Shown in pieces: positions 35,308 to 44,297 of a stretch of DNA of 64,000 nt (position 1 is the first letter of the stretch; each line of letters opens with the position of its first letter). Origin of the DNA: Lachnospiraceae bacterium (lineage in GTDB: Bacteria > Bacillota > Clostridia > Lachnospirales > Lachnospiraceae); assembly GCA_004558185.1 (NCBI GenBank), contig SFDP01000001.1, forward strand, positions 32,933-96,932. The letters are read 5' to 3'. The position numbers and the translations under genes were made by a program. The notes under the pieces were generated by a model. That model was given only the letters and a program-made list of their open reading frames with translations, was not told the DNA's origin and did no database searches.

Positions 35308-35727
35308 TTATGCCTTTTTATCGAAGGTGGAAACATATCGGTTGTCTGACACACCCATAAAGGTATCCTTCTCATTATGAGGAAACAGCAGCTCCATGTA
35401 TAGATCACCCAGCAGGGTTTTGACTTTGTCGGCATCCACATTGGCAATAGGAAACTCTTCAATTTCCAGGTGCTTCAGGTTCTCCAGAATCTTCTCTATA
35501 TTCTCTCTGCCGGAGGGCTTCCCGGGCTTTGACTCCCCCTGTGAAGGCTTTGGTTCCTCCGGCTCCATGATCGGCTTACTCTCAGGAATCTTGTATACAA
35601 CATTTTTACAGGTTTTCTCAAAGCATTCCGGTGCATACTCTGCCAGATAGCGCAAATCATCCATGGTCAGCACCTGCTTACGGTGTATTTTCAAATATAT
35701 ATTGACAAGATGGGTATTCTTTTCCAT
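35308..35727 (-). CDS. Conserved hypothetical protein between comEC and holA
   Basis: A 139-residue soluble protein. The N-terminal part is helical (NIYLKIHRKQVLTMDDLRYLAEYAPECFEKTCKNVVYKI), then a Pro/Glu/Lys-rich linker (about residues 52-75), then a second helical part. No domain is recognised. I chose ATG 35727 with TAGGAGAATGCTT upstream. It precedes holA by 42 bp in the same direction. Confidence 0.75.
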   Translation of the reverse strand: MEKNTHLVNIYLKIHRKQVLTMDDLRYLAEYAPECFEKTCKNVVYKIPESKPIMEPEEPKPSQGESKPGKPSGRENIEKILENLKHLEIEEFPIANVDADKVKTLLGDLYMELLFPHNEKDTFMGVSDNRYVSTFDKKA

Positions 35728-35777
35728 AAGCATTCTCCTATTCAGGGCGAGCTGCTGCATTTATCTCTGGTGAATTT

Positions 35778-35930
35778 GTAACTATTCAGCGCCATGCAAG
35801 TTTTTAATGAAATGAACCTCCTGCTTGCAGGAATGGACATAGCATTAAACATTTATATGGCAAAGTAACCACATGAGCAGAAGGAAAGCTGCCAAGCAGC
35901 GATTTTGCAAATGGGGTTCCGAATAATAAG
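35778..35930 (+). repeat. Long (about 152-bp) copy of the GTAACTATTCAG palindromic repeat
   Basis: Left end GTAACTATTCAG then CCATGCAA; right end contains CGATTTTGCAAATGGGGTT, the reverse complement of the 38-bp module. It aligns almost end to end with 55582-55733. It fills most of the gap between comEC and the downstream gene. No open frame of note lies inside. Confidence 0.75.
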
Positions 35931-35962
35931 ATTAGTTTTATTATACTCTGTATACCTCAAAA

Positions 35963-38191
35963 TCACAATCGAAAATGTGACCCTCTCACAAAGGTTTCCA
36001 ACCGGAAGCTCCCATCCCGCTTCGGCCTTATGGTGATGGCTCCGGTCTCGGGGGTCTGGAGGATCAGGCTTCCCTCTTCTGCAAGTCTCTCCAGGGTTTC
36101 CTTGGCAGGATGACCATAGGTATTGTTCTTCCCGCAGGAAATCAGACTCACTAACGGTCGGATTTTTCCTAAAAATTCTCTGCTGCTGGAGCCGGCCGAG
36201 CCATGATGGGCCACCTTGAGCAGGCTGTATTGTCTACCTTGGTCAATTTTATTCCCTATTTCCTTCTCTCCCGCTTTTTCTACATCGCCGGTCAACAGCA
36301 GGGAAAATTCTCCATATTCTACTGATAATACCAGGGAACCGTTATTTGACTCGTAATAATCTCCTTCTCGGCCTTCACCCGGATGAAGGCAGTTGATCGT
36401 CATTCTTTTGTCCACGACACGGTTGCCGGCCTGCAGATAATAAATCGACACATCTGTCGCTTCCGCAAGCTCAAGAAGCTCTGTCAGCTTTTCCTGAATC
36501 TCCTCCTCACATAATCGAATACTGTCCGGCAGAAACAGTTTCTCAACAGAAAATTGCTCCTGTTCTGCCACTTCTAAAAGCTCCATAATTCCATTGTAAT
36601 GGTCCTGATCCAGATGGCTGATAAAGATTCCCTCGATTCTTCCATATCCTTTAGTCCTTAAAAAGGGAAGCAACCTATAGGTTCCCACCTGGCTCACCGA
36701 ACTGCTTCCGCAGTCTGACAGATAGATATGTCCACTGTCACTTCGAATGACGATACAGTCTCCCTGCCCAACATCCAGCATGGTTATCTCCATTCCTCCG
36801 TTGGGCTTCAGGGATAACAACTGCACACAGACCATAAGGCTCAAAAAGCAAAGAAAAGGACTTTGTCTGTGTGGCGCCCACAGAATGATCAGTATTCCCA
36901 CATAAAACAGAATAACGCATACCAATAGCGGTCTTCCCTGGTATCCTTCCCAAACCGGCAGCTTCTCGAACAACTTGCAGCAGGCTTCATAGTAGAATAG
37001 AATTCCTTTAATCAGCAGAATCAGAGGTGCCGCCACTAAGGATTCCATAGAGAATATGGCTGTCACTCCCAGCAGCAGGAGGGCTGCCCACAGAAGGAAG
37101 GCCATCAGAGGGATCACCAGCAGATTAAGAAAAATACTATGCCATGGATAGGTTCCGAAATGAGATAAGAGTACGGGCAGAGTAACCAGTCCCACCCCTG
37201 TACTGACCAGCAATGCCTTTATTATTTTTCGCTGTGGTAAAAAAAGCTGATTCAGACGGGGAACCACTGCACTGACTCCCACTACTGCAAGATAGGATAA
37301 TTGAAATCCACTGTCCCAAAGCACATATGGATTTGAGATTAACTGAACGATAGCTGCCAGCCCTAAAGCAGAAAGGCTGTCATAAGACCGACCAAGTATT
37401 TTGGCCAAAAGCAGAATACAAAACATCCACGTTGCCCTGCAGGCAGAAATGCTGTTTCCCGTAAAGTAACAGTAGACTGCCATAGCCATCATGGAAATTG
37501 GTGCTGCCGCCCTGGTAGGCATAGACAGCTTCTTTAGTGTATGGTATAGCCCCATACCAAGAAGCGTGAGATGAAGCCCGGAGATTGCAAGGAGATGGGA
37601 AATACCATTTTGCTGATAAAGTGTCTTGCTTTCTTTTAAACGTGCAGATTTTTCTCCTAAAATCATGGCCCCCACAAGGGCTCCCTCTTTTTCTCCCAGA
37701 CAGCTTTCCAGCCTCCTGAATGCCTTCTGCCTGAGCTGCCAAAGCTCTTCCGAAAGGAGGCTATCCGGCTTTCGATACTCCACTATCCCGGCCTGCCCAA
37801 GCTGTGCATAGAGCCCCTTGGATAAATGCCACTGGCCAAAATCAAACTGCCCCGGGTTAGTGGCTTTCTCCCAGGGCTTCAGTTTTCCCTCTATGGTAAG
37901 CCGGCTCCCTATCTGAGGCTCCCTTTCTCCTGATCTGAGCATACACAAAAGTCTTCCCTTTTCCAGTCTTTTCAGCCCTTCCTCTTCTTTCCCCTCTATA
38001 GAGAGCTTCCCCAGGGTAATCTGCCAGTAATAGCTGCCATAGCTTTCCTTTAGTTCCTTATTTATTACCTGCCCCCTGCAGCGGATCATTTTTTCCTCTC
38101 TTACCCGGGGCGCCGATATAAGCCCAGACCAAAGTCCTGCAAAGCAGAATGCAGCCAAAACCACGGCTGCCATACCCAGGGGTCTTTTCAT
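35963..38191 (-). CDS. comEC: Competence membrane channel ComEC/Rec2
   Basis: A 742-residue membrane protein for transport of single-stranded DNA in competence. The N-terminal OB-like region (about 30-115) is followed by the Competence domain with many membrane helices (GAMILGEKSARLKESKTLYQQNGISHLLAISGLHLTLLG), then a C-terminal metallo-beta-lactamase domain with SHLDQDHYNGIMELL and VAHHGSAGSSSREFL. AAGGAGGGACAGTC precedes ATG 38191, which overlaps the upstream stop (ATGA). It appears intact. Confidence 0.95.
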   Translation of the reverse strand: MKRPLGMAAVVLAAFCFAGLWSGLISAPRVREEKMIRCRGQVINKELKESYGSYYWQITLGKLSIEGKEEEGLKRLEKGRLLCMLRSGEREPQIGSRLTIEGKLKPWEKATNPGQFDFGQWHLSKGLYAQLGQAGIVEYRKPDSLLSEELWQLRQKAFRRLESCLGEKEGALVGAMILGEKSARLKESKTLYQQNGISHLLAISGLHLTLLGMGLYHTLKKLSMPTRAAAPISMMAMAVYCYFTGNSISACRATWMFCILLLAKILGRSYDSLSALGLAAIVQLISNPYVLWDSGFQLSYLAVVGVSAVVPRLNQLFLPQRKIIKALLVSTGVGLVTLPVLLSHFGTYPWHSIFLNLLVIPLMAFLLWAALLLLGVTAIFSMESLVAAPLILLIKGILFYYEACCKLFEKLPVWEGYQGRPLLVCVILFYVGILIILWAPHRQSPFLCFLSLMVCVQLLSLKPNGGMEITMLDVGQGDCIVIRSDSGHIYLSDCGSSSVSQVGTYRLLPFLRTKGYGRIEGIFISHLDQDHYNGIMELLEVAEQEQFSVEKLFLPDSIRLCEEEIQEKLTELLELAEATDVSIYYLQAGNRVVDKRMTINCLHPGEGREGDYYESNNGSLVLSVEYGEFSLLLTGDVEKAGEKEIGNKIDQGRQYSLLKVAHHGSAGSSSREFLGKIRPLVSLISCGKNNTYGHPAKETLERLAEEGSLILQTPETGAITIRPKRDGSFRLETFVRGSHFRL

Positions 38192-39153
38192 GACTGTCCC
38201 TCCTTGCCATCTCCGCCCTGAACCAGTTCCGGCTTAGCCGCGAAGGGTACAGAAAGGTCATACTTTTCCCGATACCGTATTTTGCTTTCTCCCTCAACGG
38301 CAATCTGTACCTTCACCACCCCCGGCAGCTCTGTCAGTGAATTTACCAGAGAATAGATCACCATATCCGCATTTGCACTGTATACCGTCATCAGAAAGCT
38401 GCTGTCCAGGTTTACATAGCATATTCCATCCTTTACGTTGACACTCAGAATCTGTGTTTCCGAATTGATAGTGGGCAGAATTTCATTTGCGGATGCTGTG
38501 TTCTGGATAAGAGGGCCTTTGATTAGCTGTTCCACCACCAGCTTTTCCTTGGAAATATTGGTGTTATACATCATTTTGCGGCTTACCTTCACCAGTCGGT
38601 CTCCGGTGGCATTGGCAAAATAAAGAATCAGTTCTGTTTCCTCATAATTCTTCATTTCCTCACCCGTATTGTCAATAAAGGTTTCTGCCGACATTACTCC
38701 TATGGTTTCTCCGCTGTTGTCCAGCAGATTTTCCCCGTTGACCTGTATGGTAACATAATCGATAGCCTCAAGCTGGGTCAATGTCTTGACTATGGCCGCC
38801 CGGGTCAGCACCTCCTGAATAGGCTCCAGCTCTTTATACTCTTTACTCAGATTAAGAGTAATCTGTTTCTGCCTGAGGGTAAATTCCAGTACCGAAAAGC
38901 CTTTGATTGCGGGGCTGTAATCGACCCGTTCAGCCGGTGTTTCAAGCTGATTCAAAAGTTCCCAAACCACTTCCCGGGTATTCTCCTGTGAGGCTGTTCC
39001 CTCATATTCCAGAGCTGAGATATGGTTATTATTTCGATCCAGATAATAAATCTGATAGCTTGCCTGTCGATTTCCCTCCGTCATGGTACAGCCGGTGAAA
39101 AGAATCCCACACAGCAGCAGGCACAATAGTTTTATTTTCGTCATTTTCCTCAT
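38188..39153 (-). CDS. GerMN-domain lipoprotein
   Basis: A 321-residue exported protein. A lipobox (LFTGC near residue 22) ends a short signal. Two GerMN domains follow (about 55-150 and 195-290), each with the ELIKGP-type or LTRAAIVKTLTQL core. GerM-like proteins act in sporulation and germination or as two-component accessory proteins such as LpqB. It lies between a sensor kinase and comEC, with ATGA coupling to comEC. Start 39153 is used; a second ATG at 39144 is equally possible. Confidence 0.85.
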   Translation of the reverse strand: MRKMTKIKLLCLLLCGILFTGCTMTEGNRQASYQIYYLDRNNNHISALEYEGTASQENTREVVWELLNQLETPAERVDYSPAIKGFSVLEFTLRQKQITLNLSKEYKELEPIQEVLTRAAIVKTLTQLEAIDYVTIQVNGENLLDNSGETIGVMSAETFIDNTGEEMKNYEETELILYFANATGDRLVKVSRKMMYNTNISKEKLVVEQLIKGPLIQNTASANEILPTINSETQILSVNVKDGICYVNLDSSFLMTVYSANADMVIYSLVNSLTELPGVVKVQIAVEGESKIRYREKYDLSVPFAAKPELVQGGDGKEGQS

Positions 39154-39177
39154 TTCCTTTTCCCAAGAGCTTCTCTC

Positions 39178-40635
39178 CTACTTGCTGTAAGTCAAAGGAA
39201 TTTTTACCAGAAACGTGGTTCCCTCCTGCTCCACACTGGATACCTGTATAGAGCCTCTGTGCATAAGAATTACATTTCTGGTAATGGCCAGGCCTAAGCC
39301 TGTTCCCCCAATTTCCCGGGAATGGGATTTGTCCACCCGGTAAAACCGTTCATAAATCTGCTCATATTCGGATTCCGGGATTCCAACTCCCGAATCCTCG
39401 ACAGACACAGAAAAAAACTGATGATCTGCATCCAGGGTAACACGTACCCATCCGTTCTGCCGATTATATTTAATTGCATTTTCCACCAGATTGGTCAATG
39501 CCAGCGTAATCTTTACTTCATCCACTTCCGCCGTCACAGGACGATTGCTTTCCAAGACTACTTCAATATTCTGCTTCTGGGCAATAGGTCTGAGGCGCTT
39601 CATCAACAGCTCCAGGAGCTCATTAATGTCCACCGTAGAGATATTCAGCTCCCCGTTAGTCTTGTCCAGCTTCACCAGTGACAGCAAATCGTTAATAATC
39701 TTGTTTTCACGTTCGATTTCCTCTGCAATATCCGTCATGAACTCCTGGTACAGCTCCAGAGAGGCATCCTCCTGCATCAGCAGCGAATCTGCCAGAACCT
39801 TCATTGAGGCCAGAGGTGTCTTCAGCTCATGGGACACGTTGGAAACAAATTCCTGCCGGGACTGATCCAGAGTACGGAGCCTCACCAGTACCTGATTAAA
39901 GGCATCAACAATATGCTCCGTTTCCTCATAATCAGGTACCGACAGAGCATCATCTGTATATCCCTCCTTCACCTCACTGATCGCCCTGGTAACCTTATGG
40001 AAGGGCACCAGAAGAAAATAGGATACCGCAGAGCTGGTGGCCAAAATCAGAAGCGCCATCACCACCTCCAATAAAAAGGCCTTTTTCTCCAGAATATTGA
40101 TCGTCAGCTCTATGGTATCCGTAGAAATGCTGCTTAGAAGCACCCCCTGAACCGGCATATCCGCCCCCTTCTCCTGAGAAACCCTCTGGATGGGAATAGC
40201 CATTTCAATGAAGCCCTCTTCACTGTCATAATAGGTGATATTTTCTCCCTTAAAGCAGCGCATTACCTCTTCTGAAATAATGGTTTTTCCTTCGCTGATC
40301 CCATAGGTATCCTTAATCACTCTAAAGCTGTTGTTGATGATCAGCACACGGCCGTCATAAAGCGTGGCGATCTGATCCAGCTCCGCGTTGATCACCTCAG
40401 ATGAGGTATCCTGTAAATAGTTATAATGAATTAAATGATTGGCAATAATTTTAAATTGATTGGATACCTCAGAAATTCTTACATTAACGGCTCTTTCCTC
40501 ATAATTGTGCAGAAGAACCACCCGAATCACTATCCCCGGGATGATTCCCATGATCACCAGCAGCAGAAAAATCCTTACTCTGAGACTCCTTAGTAAACTC
40601 AGCCTGGCGATTCTGTCCTTCACTCTTTTCCACAT
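39178..40635 (-). CDS. Sensor histidine kinase (VicK/WalK-like layout)
   Basis: A 485-residue membrane kinase. Membrane helix 1 is at 21-42, an extracellular domain of about 140 residues follows, helix 2 is at 186-210, then HAMP (about 210-265), HisKA with the phosphorylated His269 in SHELKTPLASMKVL, and the ATPase domain with NLVENAIKYN, DSGVGIPESE and GGTGLGLAIT. There is no PAS domain, so it is shorter than WalK. Its partner regulator lies 11 bp upstream. Signal unknown; the following GerMN lipoprotein may be an accessory. Confidence 0.92.
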   Translation of the reverse strand: MWKRVKDRIARLSLLRSLRVRIFLLLVIMGIIPGIVIRVVLLHNYEERAVNVRISEVSNQFKIIANHLIHYNYLQDTSSEVINAELDQIATLYDGRVLIINNSFRVIKDTYGISEGKTIISEEVMRCFKGENITYYDSEEGFIEMAIPIQRVSQEKGADMPVQGVLLSSISTDTIELTINILEKKAFLLEVVMALLILATSSAVSYFLLVPFHKVTRAISEVKEGYTDDALSVPDYEETEHIVDAFNQVLVRLRTLDQSRQEFVSNVSHELKTPLASMKVLADSLLMQEDASLELYQEFMTDIAEEIERENKIINDLLSLVKLDKTNGELNISTVDINELLELLMKRLRPIAQKQNIEVVLESNRPVTAEVDEVKITLALTNLVENAIKYNRQNGWVRVTLDADHQFFSVSVEDSGVGIPESEYEQIYERFYRVDKSHSREIGGTGLGLAITRNVILMHRGSIQVSSVEQEGTTFLVKIPLTYSK

Positions 40636-40646
40636 ATGTCACCTGA

Positions 40647-41333
40647 TCAAGCCTTAAAATAATAGCCCACTCCCCATTTTGTATGCACAAACTCGGGATC
40701 ACTGGGATTGGTTTCAATTTTTTCACGCAGTCTTCGGATATGTACATCCACGGTTCTTACATCTCCGGGATATTCCACCCCCCAGACCAGCTTCAGCAGC
40801 TTTTCCCTGCTGTATACATGATTGGCATTTACTACCAGAAGTTCCAGCACATCAAACTCCTTTGATGTCAGGTTTACCTCTCTTCCCCCGATATAGAGCC
40901 TCCTTCCGTCAATATCCAGCTTTAGCTGACCGGCCTGAATAACCTTTTCCTCTTCCTTTCTGCCTTTATGATTGATTCGACGCATTATGGCCTTGATCCT
41001 GGCCTTTACCTCAAGAATGTTAAAGGGCTTGGTAATATAATCATCGGCACCATATTCCAAACCCATGATTTTGTCCATGTCATCCCCCTTTGCCGTAAGC
41101 ATGATAATCGGAACATTGGAAAACTCACGTATCTGCTGGCAGACCTCCAGTCCATCCAGCTTAGGCAGCATAATATCCAATAAAATAATATCAAATTCCT
41201 GATTTTTCACCTTTTCCAGGGCTTCCTCGCCATCAAACGCAGAGGTCACCTCCATTCCCTCCTGCTCCAGGCTGAAACGGATCCCCTTTACAATTAACTT
41301 CTCATCATCTACCACTAACACTCGTTTTCCCAT
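40647..41333 (-). CDS. Response regulator, OmpR/PhoB family
   Basis: A 228-residue DNA-binding regulator. The receiver has acidic pair DDE (residues 9-11), phospho-Asp in DIILLDIMLPKLDG, and KPFNILE. The C-terminal winged helix has LTSKEFDVLELLVVNANHVYSREKLLKLVWG and TVDVHIRRLREKIE. AATAAGGAGCAGCC precedes the start. It forms a pair with the kinase at 39178-40635 and lies between comEA and comEC, which suggests but does not prove a link to competence or envelope control. Confidence 0.94.
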   Translation of the reverse strand: MGKRVLVVDDEKLIVKGIRFSLEQEGMEVTSAFDGEEALEKVKNQEFDIILLDIMLPKLDGLEVCQQIREFSNVPIIMLTAKGDDMDKIMGLEYGADDYITKPFNILEVKARIKAIMRRINHKGRKEEEKVIQAGQLKLDIDGRRLYIGGREVNLTSKEFDVLELLVVNANHVYSREKLLKLVWGVEYPGDVRTVDVHIRRLREKIETNPSDPEFVHTKWGVGYYFKA

Positions 41334-41349
41334 GGCTGCTCCTTATTTT

Positions 41350-42081
41350 CTATGACACTCGGATATACTCCTTAATTTTGGCAAAGGCTGCCTCTTTGAT
41401 GCCGCTTACCTTCATCACATCTTCGATCTGCATAAAAGGCCCGTTTTCCTCCCTGTAAGCAATGATGCTTTTTGCCCGGCTTGCACCAATCCCCGGCAAG
41501 GTACACAGGGCTGCCTCATCAGCAGTATTCAGATCAATCCTGTGGTCCGTTTCGATCTCCTTTTCCCGGCTTTCGACTCCGGTAAAGGGATCCTCCTCAA
41601 TGCCGCTTACTCCTTTGCCGGCCCACATCTCTGCTTCGGCCTTAGTGGGAACAATAATTTTCATTCCATCCTCCAAACGGCCGGCCTGATTGAGATAATC
41701 CGCATAAGCTCCCTCGGTCACTCCCCCGGCAGCCTGCAGGGCATCCCAGATTCTGCTACCCTGAGGAAGCTCATAAACTCCCGGATAATTCACCTGTCCG
41801 CAAATATGTACCCAAATATCCTCTTCCTGCATGGATACATTCTCCTGCGGCTGCTGCTTTCCCTCGCTGTCCTGCTCTGCTTCTTCGGGTTGTTGGCTGT
41901 TCTTATTTGCCTCCTCCCCGGTCTGGCTCAGGGTCTCTACACTTTCTTCCATCGAAACGGCCTTAACCTCTGCTCCCTCAATATTCCCATAGGCGTCTAC
42001 TTGGATCTGTTCTTTTGTACAGCCGAAAAGGAACAGGCACAAAAGACCCATTCCGGCGTATCGTTTTATTCTTTTCTTCAT
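41350..42081 (-). CDS. comEA: ComEA-like DNA-binding lipoprotein (SLBB + helix-hairpin-helix)
   Basis: A 243-residue exported protein. The signal ends with a lipobox (CLFLFGC near residue 21) instead of the membrane anchor usual for ComEA. A Gln/Glu-rich linker follows, then an SLBB domain (IWVHICGQVNYPGVYELPQGSRI...), then two helix-hairpin-helix motifs (IDLNTADEAALCTLPGIGASRAKSIIAYRE and IEDVMKVSGIKEAAFAKI). ComEA binds incoming DNA and passes it to ComEC. It is the first gene of a run that ends with comEC. Confidence 0.92.
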   Translation of the reverse strand: MKKRIKRYAGMGLLCLFLFGCTKEQIQVDAYGNIEGAEVKAVSMEESVETLSQTGEEANKNSQQPEEAEQDSEGKQQPQENVSMQEEDIWVHICGQVNYPGVYELPQGSRIWDALQAAGGVTEGAYADYLNQAGRLEDGMKIIVPTKAEAEMWAGKGVSGIEEDPFTGVESREKEIETDHRIDLNTADEAALCTLPGIGASRAKSIIAYREENGPFMQIEDVMKVSGIKEAAFAKIKEYIRVS

Positions 42082-42156
42082 CGCATATCCTTTCTCAAAC
42101 AGGCAAGACCGATTATGACCTGTCGAAGAAAGCTCCCCGTATGCGGCTGTTTCTTT

Positions 42157-42185
42157 ATTTTATGTCAAATCCAAAGCCTTTACAA
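42157..42185 (-). promoter_or_regulatory. Candidate promoter of the comEA-RR-HK-gerMN-comEC run
   Basis: On the minus strand TTGTAA (42180-42185), a 17-bp spacer and TAAAAT (42157-42162), directly after the stop of the upstream DMT gene. A TTGACA at about 42162-42167 overlaps but lacks a good -10. Confidence 0.45.
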
Positions 42186-42188
42186 GCC

Positions 42189-42620
42189 TTATTTCCATTT
42201 AAACAGAATAATTCCTCCTATGGCAAGAGCCATACCCAGCAGCTTGGAAATCTGAAACTGCTGTTTTTCCACTCCAAACAGGCCAAAAAGCTCAATCAAG
42301 TAAGCCACCAGAAGCTGGGCCACTACGATGATCATAACCGCTTTGGCCGGTCCAAGCAGCTCCATGCTTTTAATTACCGTATAGGTGATGACTGCCCCGA
42401 TGGCGCCTCCCAGAAGCATATACTTTGGTTCCACCCTCCACACCATAGTCAGGGAGGTTCTGTCACTGACCAGCCAGACAAAGATGCAGACAAGCAAGGC
42501 GGTAGCCTGAACAAAAATGTTTGCAGCCCATATGCTGGAGCTCTTCGTTACCTGGGTGTTAAATACTCCCTGTACACTCATACACAGTCCTGATAAAATT
42601 CCTATCCAAAATCCTAACAT
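42189..42620 (-). CDS. DMT-superfamily membrane protein, YdcZ (DUF606) family
   Basis: A 143-residue protein with five hydrophobic segments. It begins MLGFWIGILSGLCMSVQGVFNTQVTK, typical of YdcZ, and has PKYMLLGGAIGAVITYTVIKSMELLGPAKAVMIIVVAQLLVAYLIE. The family are half-size transporters that usually act as pairs; here only one gene is present. GGAGAGGGAAGG precedes the start. Substrate unknown. Confidence 0.88.
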   Translation of the reverse strand: MLGFWIGILSGLCMSVQGVFNTQVTKSSSIWAANIFVQATALLVCIFVWLVSDRTSLTMVWRVEPKYMLLGGAIGAVITYTVIKSMELLGPAKAVMIIVVAQLLVAYLIELFGLFGVEKQQFQISKLLGMALAIGGIILFKWK

Positions 42621-42713
42621 CCTTCCCTCTCCTTTGAAAGCCTTTTTCTTCCCTGTTCAAGGTTATTACTTTCTTTTAATATATCCATTTTGAAGGAAAA
42701 GATACCATAAATC

Positions 42714-44213
42714 TTAAAACTGTATGGGCTCTACCTGAGGAGTAAGGATTTCCATCCGATATTCGGGAAAGTGATCCAACAGATCATTCAGACAAATTCC
42801 TGTGGTATATACCACATCATGAGCCAGCATAATTACCTTTTTTCTTCCCAGGGTCGTTTCTACTGCATTAGCAATTAGCTGCTGAGGCTGAGGATCTGCC
42901 ACTGCATCCTCCAGACTGGCATTCCAATCGTAATAGATATAGCCTCTTTCCGTCATTTCCTGAATAATCCCATCCTTCACCTCCTTATTGAAGGCATTTA
43001 TGCTTCCTCCGGGAAAACGAAAAATTTTTGTATCAACACCGGTCACCTCACGGACAAGCTGATGGGCTTTTTCAAAATCCTCTACATAGCCGTCCACACT
43101 TGCATAAAGCTCTTCATAATCATGCTGATAGCAGTGGATTCCGATGGCGTGTCCCTCTTCCACAATTCTTTTTGCCACCTCGGGATTCTTCTCCACATAT
43201 TCTCCTACAACGAAGAAGGTGGCTTTTACCTTCCTTTCCTTTAATACATCCAGTACCTGAGTGGTATTTTCCTTAAAAGGGCCATCGTCGAAGGTAAGGT
43301 ACATGGTTTTGGGATGAAAATAGTACTCCACTCCCTGAGCAATTCCCTGGGCAATCTGCTCCTGATATTCTGCCGTGACCAGCTTCTGTCTTTCTTCCTT
43401 ATTAGATAAAAAGCCCGTTTCAATCAGGCAGGCGGGCATATCCGTATGTACCACTCCATACATTTGAGAATCTCCCTGAAATTCCCTCTCTGCAGCACCT
43501 GTATTCCTTATCGTCTGCTGACCGATCAGCAACGCCAGCCTTCTATCCTGCCCTATGCCTTTATTTTCCTGATACCATACCTCTATCCCCTGAGCGCTTC
43601 CATATTCAGATGCATTCTGATGAATACTGATATAAAGGTCTGCTCCGCTCTCATTAGCCAGCCTCACCCGTTCCTCTACTGCCAGATAGGAATCATCCTT
43701 CCTGGTCATAATTACATGATAACCCATGCCCACCAGCTTTTTCTCCACCAGCCATGCAATAGACAGATTAATATCCTTTTCCTTCACTCCATCCCTGGAA
43801 CAGCCCTCGTCCTCACCGCCATGTCCTGCATCGATTACGACTACCGGTACTCTCAGGCCTGCTTCTCCTAAGGCCGAGCCATGCTCCTGTCCTACGAGCC
43901 CCAGCCCCGTACCGGCTCTCCCATTCGTTTCGTCGGTGTCCGCACCTGCTTCATAAACACCTGCAGCCGCCAGAGCCGCCATATTGACCGGCCATGACTG
44001 AGACAGGGTGTCTGTTAATTCAACACCTAATGACTTAAACCACTGCTGCCAGGCCATCTCCCTTCCATACTCTATCGCCATCCACAACGTAATTGCCGAC
44101 AGCAGTACAGCCAACAATAAACTCCTCTGTCCTTTTCTTCCCTGCCTTCTGTCTGCTGTCCTCCATTTTCTTTTCTCTCCCCAAAATGATGCCTGCTGTG
44201 CGCTGTCGTACAT
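42714..44213 (-). CDS. Cell-wall enzyme: N-acetylmuramoyl-L-alanine amidase fused to polysaccharide deacetylase
   Basis: A 499-residue membrane-anchored protein. One helix at residues 31-47, an extracellular linker, an Amidase_3 domain (about 123-297) with Zn ligands His131 (DAGHGG), Glu145 and His198 (SIHQNAS) and catalytic Glu265 (IETGFLSN), then a CE4 deacetylase domain (about 303-490) with TFDDGP (307-312), the metal His pair His360/His364 and RFPGGS (399-404). Both active sites look complete. I chose ATG 44213 (GGAGGCAGACA upstream); the ATG at 44243 lies within a terminator. It lies downstream of a two-component operon and may be its target. Confidence 0.92.
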   Translation of the reverse strand: MYDSAQQASFWGEKRKWRTADRRQGRKGQRSLLLAVLLSAITLWMAIEYGREMAWQQWFKSLGVELTDTLSQSWPVNMAALAAAGVYEAGADTDETNGRAGTGLGLVGQEHGSALGEAGLRVPVVVIDAGHGGEDEGCSRDGVKEKDINLSIAWLVEKKLVGMGYHVIMTRKDDSYLAVEERVRLANESGADLYISIHQNASEYGSAQGIEVWYQENKGIGQDRRLALLIGQQTIRNTGAAEREFQGDSQMYGVVHTDMPACLIETGFLSNKEERQKLVTAEYQEQIAQGIAQGVEYYFHPKTMYLTFDDGPFKENTTQVLDVLKERKVKATFFVVGEYVEKNPEVAKRIVEEGHAIGIHCYQHDYEELYASVDGYVEDFEKAHQLVREVTGVDTKIFRFPGGSINAFNKEVKDGIIQEMTERGYIYYDWNASLEDAVADPQPQQLIANAVETTLGRKKVIMLAHDVVYTTGICLNDLLDHFPEYRMEILTPQVEPIQF

Positions 44214-44232
44214 TGTCTGCCTCCATTCATAC

Positions 44233-44287
44233 AAAAAAACCATGTGTAATCTTTTCCGACCTCTGTCGAATTACAGATTACACATGG
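44233..44287 (-). terminator. Terminator downstream of the second two-component operon, with a promoter in its loop
   Basis: CCATGTGTAATCT (minus 44275-44287) and AGATTACACATGG (minus 44240-44252) form a perfect 13-bp stem around a 22-base loop, followed by seven T (44233-44239). It stops transcripts coming from the kinase operon. The predicted promoter of the amidase gene has its -10 in the loop. Confidence 0.9.
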
Positions 44288-44297
44288 GCTGCATCAA
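44270..44297 (-). promoter_or_regulatory. Candidate promoter of the amidase/deacetylase gene
   Basis: On the minus strand TTGATG (44292-44297), a 16-bp spacer and TGTAAT (44270-44275). Transcription would start near 44263, inside the terminator loop, so the new transcript contains only the second arm and cannot form the terminator. The -35 overlaps the last of six phased 11-bp repeats. Confidence 0.5.

Noticed and set aside
41542..42593. Two overlapping plus-strand frames of about 190-240 codons
   Set aside because: Antisense to comEA and the YdcZ-type gene, which have clear domains and ribosome sites.
44214..44243. Ten-codon N-terminal extension of the amidase/deacetylase
   Set aside because: The upstream ATG lies in the second arm of the terminator, while ATG 44213 has GGAGGCAGACA.
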